Shown here piece after piece: positions 1 through 9,252 of a stretch of DNA of 64,000 nucleotides. How positions within the stretch are numbered: the first letter of the stretch is position 1; the number at the start of each line of letters is the position of its first letter. The stretch is from Runella aurantiaca (GTDB lineage Bacteria; Bacteroidota; Bacteroidia; Cytophagales; Spirosomataceae). The position numbers and the translations under genes are program-made. The notes under the pieces were generated by a model. It was not told the DNA's origin and ran no database searches. It saw nothing but the letters and a program-made list of their open reading frames with translations. The stretch lies in the NCBI RefSeq assembly GCF_003339505.1, contig NZ_QPIW01000001.1, positions 673,426 through 737,425 on the forward strand, read 5' to 3'.

Positions 1-16
1 TTTCATCGCAGAGGGA

Positions 17-1198
17 TTAGCTGACAGATTTGGCAAATGCCTCTTTAAATGCTTTCATTTCGTCCATTGTACCAATACTAACGCGGCACCAGTTCTGTTG
101 GTCAAAAAACCAACTGCGCACACTTACCCCTTCAGCCATCATTTTTTGAAGCAATACCTGCCCTTTCACTTTGATGGGGAACAAAACAAAGTTGGCCGAT
201 GAAGGTAAATATGTGTAATCCATCGACTTGAGCGTATCATAAAGGAATTTTTTCGACTCTGCGGTATTTTTCAAAACCATTTCCTGAAATGCCTTGTCTT
301 TGAAGCTCGCAATAGCCGCCGCTGCCGATGTGGTTGAAACGGTAAAGCCTCCCGAACAATACTTGCGTAATTCTTTCAAGGTAGCGGGTTGACCGAGCGC
401 GTAGCCGATTCTAAGCCCTGCAAAGCCGTGGAGTTTTGACAGTGTTCTTAGGATTAAAACATTCTGACCTTTGCGAACGTGCTCAACCATACTGTCGGTG
501 GCGGGGTTGGGGGCATAGTCAATGTAGGCTTCATCGACTAATACAGTTGATTTTGGCGAAGCAGCGTCACAGAATGAGCTCAGCTTAGCCGAAGGCAGCA
601 TTACTCCCGTAGGGTTGTTTGGATTACAGATATAAATCAAACTTGTATCCGCACTTAAGCGCGTGTCCATGGCGTCCAAATCATATTGGTAGTCTTTGGT
701 CAACGGGACTTTTATGGTAGGCATGGTGGCGCCGTCTTCACGGGCGTCGCGGCCCGAGATGTAGCAAGTTTCGGCCATCATCACTTTTCCCTTCGCCCCT
801 GCCATCAATAGACTTGCCATGAGGAGTTCGGAAGAGCCGGCACCCAACAATACTTGGTCGGGAGAAACGCCATTCATTTCTGCAATTGCTTTCCGCAATT
901 CCATCGTAACTGGTCCTGCATAAAGAAAAGACTTAGGAGCGGTGTCGGAAATGGCCTTAATAGCCGCCGTAGAAGGCCCCCACGGATTTTCGTTGGAGGA
1001 AAGTCGGGCTTTGATTTGCGGAGCTGCCGCCAGCATCGCTTCGTGCGCCAATTCGAGTTCACGCTCTGCATAAACATCCAAGATTCCCTGGGTAAAAACA
1101 GGGGCGGCGTTGACGGGATTTGCCTGTCCGATAGTTAAGCCGGCAGAAGCAAGTAATCCTGACTTGAGCCAATCACGACGATTGAGATTTGATGACAT
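17..1198 (-). CDS. Tat-exported histidinol-phosphate aminotransferase-like PLP enzyme
   Basis: A fold-type I aminotransferase of 393 residues, the usual size for HisC-like enzymes. The N-terminus has a twin-arginine leader (NRRDWLKSG at 6-14, then a hydrophobic stretch), so it is probably exported folded with its cofactor. The HisC-like substrate loop SSNENPWGP (68-76), the CNPNNPTG motif (191-198), the Asp of VDEAY (222) and the Schiff-base Lys of RTLSKLHG (255) are all present. It is transcribed away from the SusC/SusD operon across an 840-bp gap. The third gene of that operon is a paralogue with the same leader type. Exported enzymes of this group are unlikely to make histidine. The substrate is unknown. 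Confidence 0.85.
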   Translation of the reverse strand: MSSNLNRRDWLKSGLLASAGLTIGQANPVNAAPVFTQGILDVYAERELELAHEAMLAAAPQIKARLSSNENPWGPSTAAIKAISDTAPKSFLYAGPVTMELRKAIAEMNGVSPDQVLLGAGSSELLMASLLMAGAKGKVMMAETCYISGRDAREDGATMPTIKVPLTKDYQYDLDAMDTRLSADTSLIYICNPNNPTGVMLPSAKLSSFCDAASPKSTVLVDEAYIDYAPNPATDSMVEHVRKGQNVLILRTLSKLHGFAGLRIGYALGQPATLKELRKYCSGGFTVSTTSAAAAIASFKDKAFQEMVLKNTAESKKFLYDTLKSMDYTYLPSSANFVLFPIKVKGQVLLQKMMAEGVSVRSWFFDQQNWCRVSIGTMDEMKAFKEAFAKSVS

Positions 1199-1620
1199 AG
1201 GAGTAATGGATAAGATGAACGGTTTGTTTGCAGGGAGGAAAATGATTGTTCTCGCTTGGCAACGATAAGCAATTTGATATAAAGATAAAGTGTAATTGTT
1301 TCAGCTTGGTTTATCTTATTGATAATCGTTAAAAATTGGAAAAAGATAATTTTTGACGATATTTTTATGATAGATAAATAAACAAAAAATACAGTAAAAA
1401 TCAATATTATGAACAAAAATACATAAAAATAGAACTAAATAAAATGAATTAATCAAAATTTATTCATTTTGCTTTAAAAATTAAAAGTAAGTAATTTTCA
1501 TGAGTAATTTAATTAAGTAGGGTGTTTTGTCTAAAAACTGGAATAATATTTTGTATAATCTAAGAAATAATTGTTTTTTTCTCATAAAATTAAAGAAAAA
1601 CAAAAAAATATGGAGTATAC
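1199..1620. other. A/T-rich intergenic stretch, no gene seen
   Basis: This is the left half of the gap between the divergent aminotransferase and SusC. It is strongly A/T-rich with many stop codons in all frames. I saw no coding signal, repeat or RNA motif. It presumably carries the promoter of the leftward aminotransferase, which I could not place with confidence. Confidence 0.5.
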
Positions 1621-1621
1621 G

Positions 1622-1653
1622 TTTGGTAATTTGTAATCAACGACATACTTTCG
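1622..1653 (+). promoter_or_regulatory. Candidate Bacteroidota promoter of the SusC operon
   Basis: TTTG at 1622-1625 and TACTTTCG at 1646-1653 are 20 bp apart. This matches the Bacteroidota sigma-ABfr pattern TTTG-N(~20)-TAnnTTTG with one mismatch in the -7 box. Transcription would start near 1660, leaving a leader of about 380 nt before the SusC start codon. Confidence 0.5.
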
Positions 1654-1693
1654 AATCATAATTACAAAAAAAGTACAATTTACTACTTATTGA

Positions 1694-1757
1694 TATTCTT
1701 CTTTAGCCGCACTTGTAGAGGAATATTAATCCGAGAAAAGAACTCTAAAGAAGAATA
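1694..1757 (+). promoter_or_regulatory. 13-bp perfect inverted repeat in the SusC leader
   Basis: TATTCTTCTTTAG (1694-1706) is exactly repeated in inverse at 1745-1757, with a 38-nt loop. It lies just after the candidate transcription start of the SusC operon. It could be an RNA stem or an operator. No T tract follows, so it is not a typical terminator. Confidence 0.55.
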
Positions 1758-1891
1758 ACTCTTAGCTCGAAACGGTGTCTGCCTTCAAAAGCTGCCGCCA
1801 AATCTTAACCTAAACACATTTAAAAAACTGTCATATTTAAAAAGAACGTAACTGCTCATCAACTTGCTGTTATTGATTTCTTAGACGATAA

Positions 1892-1978
1892 AGGAGGGAA
1901 TGTCCTCTTGCTTGGCCACGCTTGCCCGACTGTAACGATTGTGGGTGCTTATGCGGCCTGTACCGGCAAATTCGGTAC
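1892..1978 (+). promoter_or_regulatory. GC-rich structured island in the SusC 5' leader
   Basis: A GC-rich segment stands out from very A/T-rich flanks. It can form three hairpins in order: AGGAGG/CCTCTT (1892-1897 with 1904-1909), GGCC with CCCgAC pairing to GTGGG and GGCC (1914-1958), and GTACCG/CGGTAC (1960-1965 with 1973-1978). The same stretch is open in one frame from about 1822 to a TAG near 1990 but has no ATG. A cis-regulatory RNA is the favoured reading, and a leader peptide is the alternative. It matches no riboswitch class I know. Confidence 0.4.
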
Positions 1979-2038
1979 GGTCGGTGCGTAGCGTGAAGTG
2001 CAATTATTACTAACACTAATCAACCAAACTATTACCAG

Positions 2039-5000
2039 ATGAAAAGACTTCTACTATTTTCTGCTCTGTTGGCAATAAGCTGGGCAGGATACGCCCAGCG
2101 GATGGTCACAGGTACAGTAACCTCCAAAGATGAAGGTGTTTTGCCAGGGGTAAACGTTCTTCTCAAAGGTTCACGGACGGGTGTTGCCACCGATGGAACA
2201 GGTGCTTTCAAAATAGCGGTTCCTGATGACAATGCTGTATTGGTATTCAGTTTTATCGGTTATGGAATACAAGAAGTACCCGTGGGCGCTCGCTCTACCG
2301 TGAGTATCGAAATGCTGCCTGATGTAAAAGCCCTTCAGGAAGTTGTCGTGACTGCTTTTGGTATTGAAAAAGAAAAGAAAGCCTTAGGATACACGGTACA
2401 AGAAGTAAAAGGTTCTCAGCTTGTGGAGGCACGCTCCAACAACATTGTGAATAACCTCGCCGGTCGAGTGGCTGGGGTACGTGTTCAGAGTAACGGTGGA
2501 CCGGGTAGCGGCTCAACGGTACAGATTCGGGGCGCGTCTTCGGTATCAGGAAATAACCAGCCTTTGGTTGTTATTGACGGGGTACCCATCGATCAAAGTA
2601 CGTCTACTTCCATGACCAGCGGCGAAAAGCAATTCGGTGGTGGTCTGTCGGAAGTAAGTCCTGACAACATCAAAGACATCAGCGTATTGAAAGGACCAAA
2701 CGCCGCCGCGCTATACGGCTCACGGGCGGCCAACGGGGTTATTTTGATTACTACCAAAAACGGTGCTGGTACAAAAGGAATTGGCGTGGAAGTAAACTCT
2801 AACATTACCTTCGAACGCCCTTTGGTAAAGCCTGATTTTCAGGATATGTACGGCGGTGGAAATGGCTACCGCACTTGGTATTCAGACGGTTGGTCGGGTG
2901 CCATCACGGGCGATGCAATCCCTCAGTACCGCGCGGCTTACGGTCCTACAGCTCCTTTGTTTGGTACAGATGGAACGGACGAAAGCTGGGGCGCACCTTT
3001 AGACGGCCGGTTGGTTCGTCATTGGTGGTCTGGTACTCAAGTGGCACCACTTACTCCTCAGCCCAACAACTGGGAAGAATACTGGGAAACAGGTCAGACG
3101 CGTACCAACAACGTCGCGCTTTCGGGCGGAAACGATAAAGGTAATTTTCGCCTTTCAATTGGTCGTATGGGCCAAGAAGGGATTATGCGTAGCAACGATT
3201 TTTACCGCAATAACTTCAAACTCAATACGGGCTACAACTTTACCCCTAAACTTAACGTAACGCTTTCAGCTGAATACATCAAATCGGGTTCTAAAAACCG
3301 TGGGTATCAAGAAGGTCAGCAGTTTATTTGGTCGCACCGCCACGTATCGTGGGAGCAACACAAAGACTACGAAGGTTATACGGCTACGCACATTCAGCGC
3401 GCACTTCCTGGCCGTTTGCCAGATAGCGATCCGCCAAACTGGCAGCACACCTTCTTTACCAACCCTTTCTTCGTAAACGATAAGTTGCCATTAGGCAACG
3501 TGAAGGACCGTTTGGTAGGTAACATTGCCTTAAACTATAAAATTACGCCCTTTTTGAGCCTGATGGCCCGTTCGGGAACGGATTTCTGGTCGGATACGCG
3601 TATCAATATTATCAACTTTGAGCGCGTTCGTAACGGAAACCGTACACCGGGTCAATATTCAGAAGAAGTATTGCGGGCGCAAGAAACCAACTCAGACGCT
3701 ATCTTGACGTTTAATAAAACGGTTGCAAAAGACATTTCAATTACGTCACAATTCGGAGGAATTCTTCGTCAAAATTACTACAAGCGTAACTTTACTCGGG
3801 TAGGGGAGTTAGTGGTTGATGGTCTATACAACCTTTCAAACTCTGTACCAAGCCTTAATACGGTAGAAAGCCGGATTGAAAAAACCGAAATGCAGTCACT
3901 TTTTGGCACTTTTCAAGTGGGCTGGCGCAACGCATTATTCCTAGACTTGACGGCCCGCAATGACTGGTCAAGTACGCTTCCAGCCGATGCTCGTTCTTAT
4001 TTCTATCCTTCGGCTTCGGTAAGTGCGGTTTTTACCGATTTGCTTAACATTCAGAGTTCTATCTTGACTTTCGGTAAAGTACGTGCTAGCTGGGCGCAAG
4101 TTGGAAACGACGCCCGTCCTTACCAGCTGAATCAGGTGTATCGTTCGGGTGGTGCGTGGAACGGCTCTACCCCACAGTATTACGAAAATGTCACCATTCC
4201 AAACTCGGGCCTGAAGCCTGAAATTACGACAGGTATTGAATTTGGGATGGATTTGCGCTTTTTGCGCGGCAAAGTTGGCTTAGACCTTACTTACTACAAC
4301 CAAACTTCACGCAATCAAATCCTTGGGGTAGAAATTTCAAAAGCAAGTGGATACAACAACCGTATTCTTAATGCAGGAGAAATAGAAAACAAAGGATTAG
4401 AAATTGTATTGAGCGGTACTCCTTTCAAAGCAGCCAACGGCTTCACTTGGGATGTTGCGGTCAATTACGCCCGTAACCGAAACAAAGTAATTGCCTTGGC
4501 CGACGGACTAACCACTTTGATTTTGCACCAGCAACGCGGTCTTAACTCCGAGGCACGTGTAGGAGAGGCTTATGGAACTCTATTCGGTATTGGATTTGAA
4601 CGCAGCCCCGATGGTCAGATTATCTACAGCAACGGCTTGCCAGTTGTTTCCACTACGCCACGTATTTTGGGTAATATTCAGCCAAAATGGACGGGTGGTT
4701 TGAGCAACACCTTCACTTACAAAGGCGTTTCACTCTCAGCTTTGGTCGATGTACGCATTGGCGGTGACTTCTTCGACGAAGGCACTGGAACCGCCCGTTG
4801 GACGGGTCAGTACGAAGAAACGGCCGTGGGTCGTGAAGAGGGTATCATCGGAAAAGGCGTGAAAGTGGTAAGCACAAACGCTGATGGTTCGGCTGTTTAT
4901 GCGCCAAACGACATCATCGTAGCTGCCAACCAATTGTATGGTTATAACAACCCACGCCGCTATCACGAAGCCGTTATCTACGACGGAAGCTACGTGAAAC

Positions 5001-5227
5001 TGCGCGAAATGACGCTAGGATACAGCATTCCTGAAGCATTGTTGAAAAAATACATGATTCGTACCGTGAAGTTCTCGGTGGTAGGTCGCAACCTGGCGAT
5101 TTTGTTCAGCAACCACACCCACATTGATCCAGAAGTAGACCGTTTCGGTGGAAACCGTCAGGGCTTTGCTTATGGAGAGTTGCCCAACTCACGGAGTTTA
5201 GGATTTAACTTGACTTTTGGATTCTAG
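2039..5227 (+). CDS. SusC/RagA-family TonB-linked outer-membrane receptor
   Basis: A 1062-residue SusC-type transporter that imports a bulky nutrient across the outer membrane using TonB energy. It has a signal peptide (1-20, ending GYAQ), a carboxypeptidase-D regulatory-like domain (about 24-97), a plug domain that includes the family signature YGSRAANGVILITTK (about 227-241) and a long beta-barrel ending in an aromatic residue (NLTFGF), as outer-membrane barrels do. SusD follows after 71 bp with a strong hairpin between the two genes. The neighbours are an aminotransferase and a permease rather than glycoside hydrolases, so the ligand is probably not a polysaccharide. That is inference. Confidence 0.95.
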   Translation: MKRLLLFSALLAISWAGYAQRMVTGTVTSKDEGVLPGVNVLLKGSRTGVATDGTGAFKIAVPDDNAVLVFSFIGYGIQEVPVGARSTVSIEMLPDVKALQEVVVTAFGIEKEKKALGYTVQEVKGSQLVEARSNNIVNNLAGRVAGVRVQSNGGPGSGSTVQIRGASSVSGNNQPLVVIDGVPIDQSTSTSMTSGEKQFGGGLSEVSPDNIKDISVLKGPNAAALYGSRAANGVILITTKNGAGTKGIGVEVNSNITFERPLVKPDFQDMYGGGNGYRTWYSDGWSGAITGDAIPQYRAAYGPTAPLFGTDGTDESWGAPLDGRLVRHWWSGTQVAPLTPQPNNWEEYWETGQTRTNNVALSGGNDKGNFRLSIGRMGQEGIMRSNDFYRNNFKLNTGYNFTPKLNVTLSAEYIKSGSKNRGYQEGQQFIWSHRHVSWEQHKDYEGYTATHIQRALPGRLPDSDPPNWQHTFFTNPFFVNDKLPLGNVKDRLVGNIALNYKITPFLSLMARSGTDFWSDTRINIINFERVRNGNRTPGQYSEEVLRAQETNSDAILTFNKTVAKDISITSQFGGILRQNYYKRNFTRVGELVVDGLYNLSNSVPSLNTVESRIEKTEMQSLFGTFQVGWRNALFLDLTARNDWSSTLPADARSYFYPSASVSAVFTDLLNIQSSILTFGKVRASWAQVGNDARPYQLNQVYRSGGAWNGSTPQYYENVTIPNSGLKPEITTGIEFGMDLRFLRGKVGLDLTYYNQTSRNQILGVEISKASGYNNRILNAGEIENKGLEIVLSGTPFKAANGFTWDVAVNYARNRNKVIALADGLTTLILHQQRGLNSEARVGEAYGTLFGIGFERSPDGQIIYSNGLPVVSTTPRILGNIQPKWTGGLSNTFTYKGVSLSALVDVRIGGDFFDEGTGTARWTGQYEETAVGREEGIIGKGVKVVSTNADGSAVYAPNDIIVAANQLYGYNNPRRYHEAVIYDGSYVKLREMTLGYSIPEALLKKYMIRTVKFSVVGRNLAILFSNHTHIDPEVDRFGGNRQGFAYGELPNSRSLGFNLTFGF

Positions 5228-5231
5228 CATC

Positions 5232-5266
5232 CGTTAAGGCAGGGCCTTACGGGCCTTGCCTTAACG
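5232..5266 (+). promoter_or_regulatory. Intercistronic hairpin between susC-like and susD-like genes
   Basis: CGTTAAGGCAGGGCC (5232-5246) pairs with GGCCTTGCCTTAACG (5252-5266), giving a 15-bp stem with one G-U pair and a 5-nt loop. No T tract follows, so it looks more like an mRNA processing, stabilising or partial attenuation element than a full terminator. It could set different expression levels for receptor and lipoprotein. Confidence 0.7.
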
Positions 5267-5298
5267 TTCATCAAGGTTTAATCAAAAAGACTTATACT

Positions 5299-6759
5299 AT
5301 GAAAAAATACATACTACTTTCTTTGGCATTGATTCTTACGGCAACCTCGTGTACGAGTGAGTTCGACGAGATGAACGTGGACCCCAACAACCCCACCAAA
5401 ATCAGCGCCCAGTACCTGTTGCCTTATGCCCTTGAGCGCTCGATTGACCGTTATTGGGGAGGAAGAACGCGTTTTGAGCGCCTTAATCTCGACGGAGCCA
5501 TGCTCTGGATGCAGTATTTGTCGCGCAATATTTATTCAAATGAAGGAGATAACTACGGTATTTCTCCCGCTATGCAAAACAATAACTGGCAGGGATTCTT
5601 TAATGATGGTTTGGTAAATTATCAGCGTATCATTACCGAAACTGGGCCCGAAGGAACGGCTCCAAATGCCAATTATGAAGGCGTGGCGCTCGTGATGCGT
5701 TCGTGGTTGTTTTCGGTCATGACCGATATGTGGGGCGCGATTCCTTACAATGATGCATTGAAAGGAACGTCGGCTGAACCTAACTATTCACCTGCCTACG
5801 ACTCACAGGAAAAAGTGTATGAAGGTCTGTTGAATGACTTAAAAATTGCCAACGAAAAATTGAACCCCGCTGGTCCTGCTATCCTTGGCGACATTGTTCA
5901 CAACGGTAACATCATGCGTTGGAAGCGTTTTGCTAATTCACTGAGATTACGTTTGGCCAACCGTCAGGCGGCCAAAAAACCAGCAGAGTCGCGGGCCATT
6001 ATGCGGGAGATTCTTAGCGACCCCGTTAAATTTCCCATCATTACGGCCAATGCCGACAATACGGTTTTGCGCAGTACTTCTGTTTTGCCAAGCAACAACG
6101 AATGGCACCAAGTGTTGATACAAGAAAGCCGTACTGACTGGAACATTAGCAGCACCTTGGCCGATAAAATGAACAGCCTAAACGATACCCGCATCACGGT
6201 ATACGCAACACCTGTAGGTGGCAAATACGTAGGACATTCAAACGGTTTACCCGACGCCATTGCTACTACTTATCTCGCAACAAGCTCAGGAGTTGGAACG
6301 GCCTTTACCCGCATTGATGCTCCAAGCGTACTCATGACGGCTTCGGAAGTGAACCTTATTTTGGCCGAAGCAGTGCTTGACGGCGACATCACCACAGGGA
6401 CTGCCAAAGGTTATTTTGAGGCGGGAATTACTGCTTCTTTTGAGCAATTTGGACTCACTGTACCCGCAACCTATTTTGCGACGGTGGGCGAAGTAACCCG
6501 CGAGAAAGTGTTGGATCAGAAATGGTTAGCGCTTTATGGTGTCGGTATTGAGGCATGGACGGAGTACCGTCGTACGGGTTTTCCGGTATTGCCTGCCAAA
6601 GACCCACGCGCCGTATTTGAAAACGATGGCGTATTACCTACCCGTTTACCGTATCCTGGAAGTGAGTACTCCCTCAACAAGGCAAGTTTAGACAAAGGAA
6701 TTGCCCTCAATGGCGGTGCCGACAACATGAAAACGAAGCTTTGGTGGGCAGAGAAATAA
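5299..6759 (+). CDS. SusD/RagB-family outer-membrane nutrient-binding lipoprotein
   Basis: A 486-residue SusD-like surface lipoprotein, the binding partner that caps the SusC channel. The lipobox TATSC puts the lipidated Cys at residue 18. It resembles the SusD-like group 2 family (region around YDSQEKVYEGLLNDL, C-terminal WWAEK). A helical TPR-like core is expected from the family. It lies 71 bp after SusC and 56 bp before the aminotransferase on the same strand, so all three are probably co-transcribed. Confidence 0.92.
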   Translation: MKKYILLSLALILTATSCTSEFDEMNVDPNNPTKISAQYLLPYALERSIDRYWGGRTRFERLNLDGAMLWMQYLSRNIYSNEGDNYGISPAMQNNNWQGFFNDGLVNYQRIITETGPEGTAPNANYEGVALVMRSWLFSVMTDMWGAIPYNDALKGTSAEPNYSPAYDSQEKVYEGLLNDLKIANEKLNPAGPAILGDIVHNGNIMRWKRFANSLRLRLANRQAAKKPAESRAIMREILSDPVKFPIITANADNTVLRSTSVLPSNNEWHQVLIQESRTDWNISSTLADKMNSLNDTRITVYATPVGGKYVGHSNGLPDAIATTYLATSSGVGTAFTRIDAPSVLMTASEVNLILAEAVLDGDITTGTAKGYFEAGITASFEQFGLTVPATYFATVGEVTREKVLDQKWLALYGVGIEAWTEYRRTGFPVLPAKDPRAVFENDGVLPTRLPYPGSEYSLNKASLDKGIALNGGADNMKTKLWWAEK

Positions 6760-6815
6760 TCGTAATTTCACATTGACATTTAATCTTTAACAAATACACA
6801 CAAACATTCAAACCA

Positions 6816-7997
6816 ATGAGCCAGAAAATTGACCGCCGCAGTCTTTTAAAATCAGGTTTTATGACCCTCGGAGGGATTGCCGCCATGCCCGCTATCGGTG
6901 CATTTGCCAACGTTCCTTCTCGCGTAGATGCAAATGGTAACATTTTTCACAGTCCTTTATTGCGGGAGACATTCTTGGAAAATCCTCCAAAGACTCCTCC
7001 CACCATGATTCGTATCAATGCCAATGAAAACCCTTACGGCCCGCCAATGAGCGCTCGCAAAGCTGTATCTGAATCGGTGGCAACGGGTAGCCGTTATTCG
7101 TGGAAAGAGCTGGAAAACCTCGTAGACAAAATCGCGAAGAAAGAAGGCGTAACTCCTGACCACATCATGATGGGCCCTGGGTCATCCGATTTGTTGGAGA
7201 AAGTAGCCCTTGTATTGTTTGCTAAAGGTGGAAACGTCGTTTCGGCCGACCCAACCTATATGTCGTTGGTAAAAGTAGCCGAAGCTACGGGTGCTTCTTG
7301 GAAAGCCGTTCCTTGCAAAGGCGACTGGTCGCATGACCTGAAAGCCATGGAGGCGGCGATCGACAAAGACACCAAGCTTGTTTATATCTGTAATCCTAAC
7401 AACCCAATGGGAAGCATCACATCGGGCAAAGAATTGTTGGATTTTTGTTCACGTGTAGCCGACAGAGTACCCATTTTTGTGGACGAAGCTTATCTTGAAC
7501 TAGCCGTGGGTGCCGATACCCAAAGCATGGTATCCTTGCTTAGCCAGAAGAAAAACGTCATCATTGCCCGTACTTTCTCGAAAATCATGGGTATGGCAGG
7601 TTTGCGCGTAGGATACGTGGCTGCTTTGCCTTCAACGCTTGATCAGATTCAGAAAATCACGCGTGGCGGGATGGGTATTACCCAAACCTCGATTGCCGCG
7701 GCCGTAGCAAGTATGGACGACAATGAGTTTCAGGATACAACCCGTAAGCTCAACCACGAAGTAAAAACGTACCTCTGCAAAAATCTCGACCGTATGGGGT
7801 ATAAGTACGTAACTTCTTACACCAACTTTGTGATATTCCCCATCAACATGCCGGGCAAAGAAATGCTCCAAAAAATGATGGCCAAAGGAATCATGGTGCG
7901 CGGTTATGAGATTCAGGGAAAACCCTGGTGCCGTGTAAGTATGGGTACAATGGACGAAATTAAGCAGTTCGTCAGCGCATTAGAAGCTATTAGTTAA
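6816..7997 (+). CDS. Tat-exported histidinol-phosphate aminotransferase-like PLP enzyme, SusCD-linked
   Basis: A second 393-residue HisC-like aminotransferase. It has a twin-arginine leader (DRRSLLKSGFM at 6-16, hydrophobic to about 31), the loop NANENPYGP (68-76), CNPNNPMG (192-199), the Asp of FVDEAY (223) and the PLP Lys of RTFSKIMG (256). It aligns throughout with the divergent enzyme at 17-1198 and ends in a similar motif (WCRVS-GTMDE). It is the third gene of the SusCD operon and precedes a permease. Export plus this context suggests transamination of an imported amino compound in the periplasm. The substrate is not known. Confidence 0.87.
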   Translation: MSQKIDRRSLLKSGFMTLGGIAAMPAIGAFANVPSRVDANGNIFHSPLLRETFLENPPKTPPTMIRINANENPYGPPMSARKAVSESVATGSRYSWKELENLVDKIAKKEGVTPDHIMMGPGSSDLLEKVALVLFAKGGNVVSADPTYMSLVKVAEATGASWKAVPCKGDWSHDLKAMEAAIDKDTKLVYICNPNNPMGSITSGKELLDFCSRVADRVPIFVDEAYLELAVGADTQSMVSLLSQKKNVIIARTFSKIMGMAGLRVGYVAALPSTLDQIQKITRGGMGITQTSIAAAVASMDDNEFQDTTRKLNHEVKTYLCKNLDRMGYKYVTSYTNFVIFPINMPGKEMLQKMMAKGIMVRGYEIQGKPWCRVSMGTMDEIKQFVSALEAIS

Positions 7998-8014
7998 TTA
8001 GGAGTGATTAGGCA

Positions 8015-8086
8015 GGAGTCAGTAGGAAATGATTTCATTCTCGCTACTGACTCCCCACTACTGATTCCTCACTACTCCCTGAAATT
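8015..8086. repeat. Dispersed palindromic intergenic repeat, copy 1
   Basis: GGAGTCAGTAG (8015-8025) is perfectly inverted at 8044-8054. A further CTACTGATTCCTCACTACTC tail runs up to the start codon of the permease. The same vocabulary (AGTGAG, CTACTGATTCCT) recurs at 22293-22357 and 34054-34103, always just before a gene start. Confidence 0.65.
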
Positions 8087-9181
8087 ATGAGTGACGCTCT
8101 ACAAAAAGCATTTACGTTATTGTTATTGATTGTTTTGGGTTTGATTTTGCGTTCCAAATTTAAAAACAAACAACAAACCGACGGAATCAAGGAAATGGTG
8201 CTTTCCGTAGCCCTTCCTTCCACCATTTTTATTGCGTTAATGAAGGTAAACGTTGATTCTAAGCTGATTATCGTTCCCGCATTGACCTTGGTTTTTAACT
8301 TTTTTATGTATTTTATTACCCCCGTTGCTTTGACGTTTTTTGGCGTCGAAAAAAACAGCTCTACTGGTCGTACGCTCATCATGTTGCTTCCCTCGTTGGC
8401 CCCGGGTTTGTCTTGCTTCCCGTTCATTGCGGAGTTTTTGGGTCAGGAAAGCGTGGCAATGGCGGCGTTGGGCGATGTTGGAAATAAGTTCTTTGTCTTG
8501 ATATTTTTGTACGTGATTGCCTTGAATATGTTTCTTAAAAATGCCAAAACAGAAGAGACAAATATCAGCGACAAAATCAAGGCTCTTTTGCTCAATTTGG
8601 CCAAAGAACCCATCAACATCATCATTGCTTCGGCCCTTATTTTGTTGAGCTTTGGTGTGAGTTTTAAATCATTGCCCGTCATTATTGCCGATATGTTTGA
8701 CAAAACCAGTGCCATGATGACGCCATTGGTACTGATATTCATCGGATTGGCGGTTCAGTTGAAACAAAAAAAGAAAAGATTGATTAGCTCTATGTTGATG
8801 TTTAGAGCGGGTATTACTATGTTGTTCAGTGCCGCAGTGATTGCCGTACTGGGAATAAAAGAACCCACCATGGTGCTGTTGGCGGTAGCAATTCCTTTGA
8901 GTTCAGCCAGTTTTTGGCCTTTTGCCCACATTTCAGCGTTCAATTTGCGCGAAGAAGCTTCGGGCTTACCCAAAGAACGCCGCACGTTTGATGCCGAATT
9001 GGCCGTATTGGTTCTGGCATTTTCATTGCCATTTTCAACATTACTGATTCTTGGAATTTTATCAGCAGGTACATTTTTTGCCGATTTACCTACACTCATT
9101 ATGACTGGACTCCTTTTTATGGGTATTGGGGTAGTTCCCAACTTGATTGGAAAATCAATCATGAAGTTTTCAAAAGCCTAA
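8087..9181 (+). CDS. AEC-like membrane permease
   Basis: A 364-residue integral membrane protein with about ten hydrophobic helices and no signal peptide, the shape of the auxin efflux carrier/bile-acid-arsenite permease fold family. The mid-protein loop around KTEETNISDKIK is charged, as is common in AEC proteins. It follows the exported aminotransferase by 89 bp, with a dispersed palindrome between them, and precedes a small lipoprotein. It may move the product of the exported enzyme across the inner membrane. The family assignment rests on topology and general resemblance, so it is moderate. Confidence 0.6.
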   Translation: MSDALQKAFTLLLLIVLGLILRSKFKNKQQTDGIKEMVLSVALPSTIFIALMKVNVDSKLIIVPALTLVFNFFMYFITPVALTFFGVEKNSSTGRTLIMLLPSLAPGLSCFPFIAEFLGQESVAMAALGDVGNKFFVLIFLYVIALNMFLKNAKTEETNISDKIKALLLNLAKEPINIIIASALILLSFGVSFKSLPVIIADMFDKTSAMMTPLVLIFIGLAVQLKQKKKRLISSMLMFRAGITMLFSAAVIAVLGIKEPTMVLLAVAIPLSSASFWPFAHISAFNLREEASGLPKERRTFDAELAVLVLAFSLPFSTLLILGILSAGTFFADLPTLIMTGLLFMGIGVVPNLIGKSIMKFSKA

Positions 9182-9252
9182 AAATATAATTGGCTCAATT
9201 TACCATTGTTGCTTTTGCACTTAATCAACCAACACTAAAACCTAATGAAATT

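Noticed and set aside
1135..1416. 93-codon minus-strand frame in the A/T-rich gap
   Set aside because: It overlaps the start of the aminotransferase in another frame and is made of A/T-rich codons (Ile, Phe, Lys) without any domain.
8087..8427. 127-codon minus-strand frame opposite the permease
   Set aside because: Shadow of the hydrophobic permease gene; antisense frames of such genes are often open.
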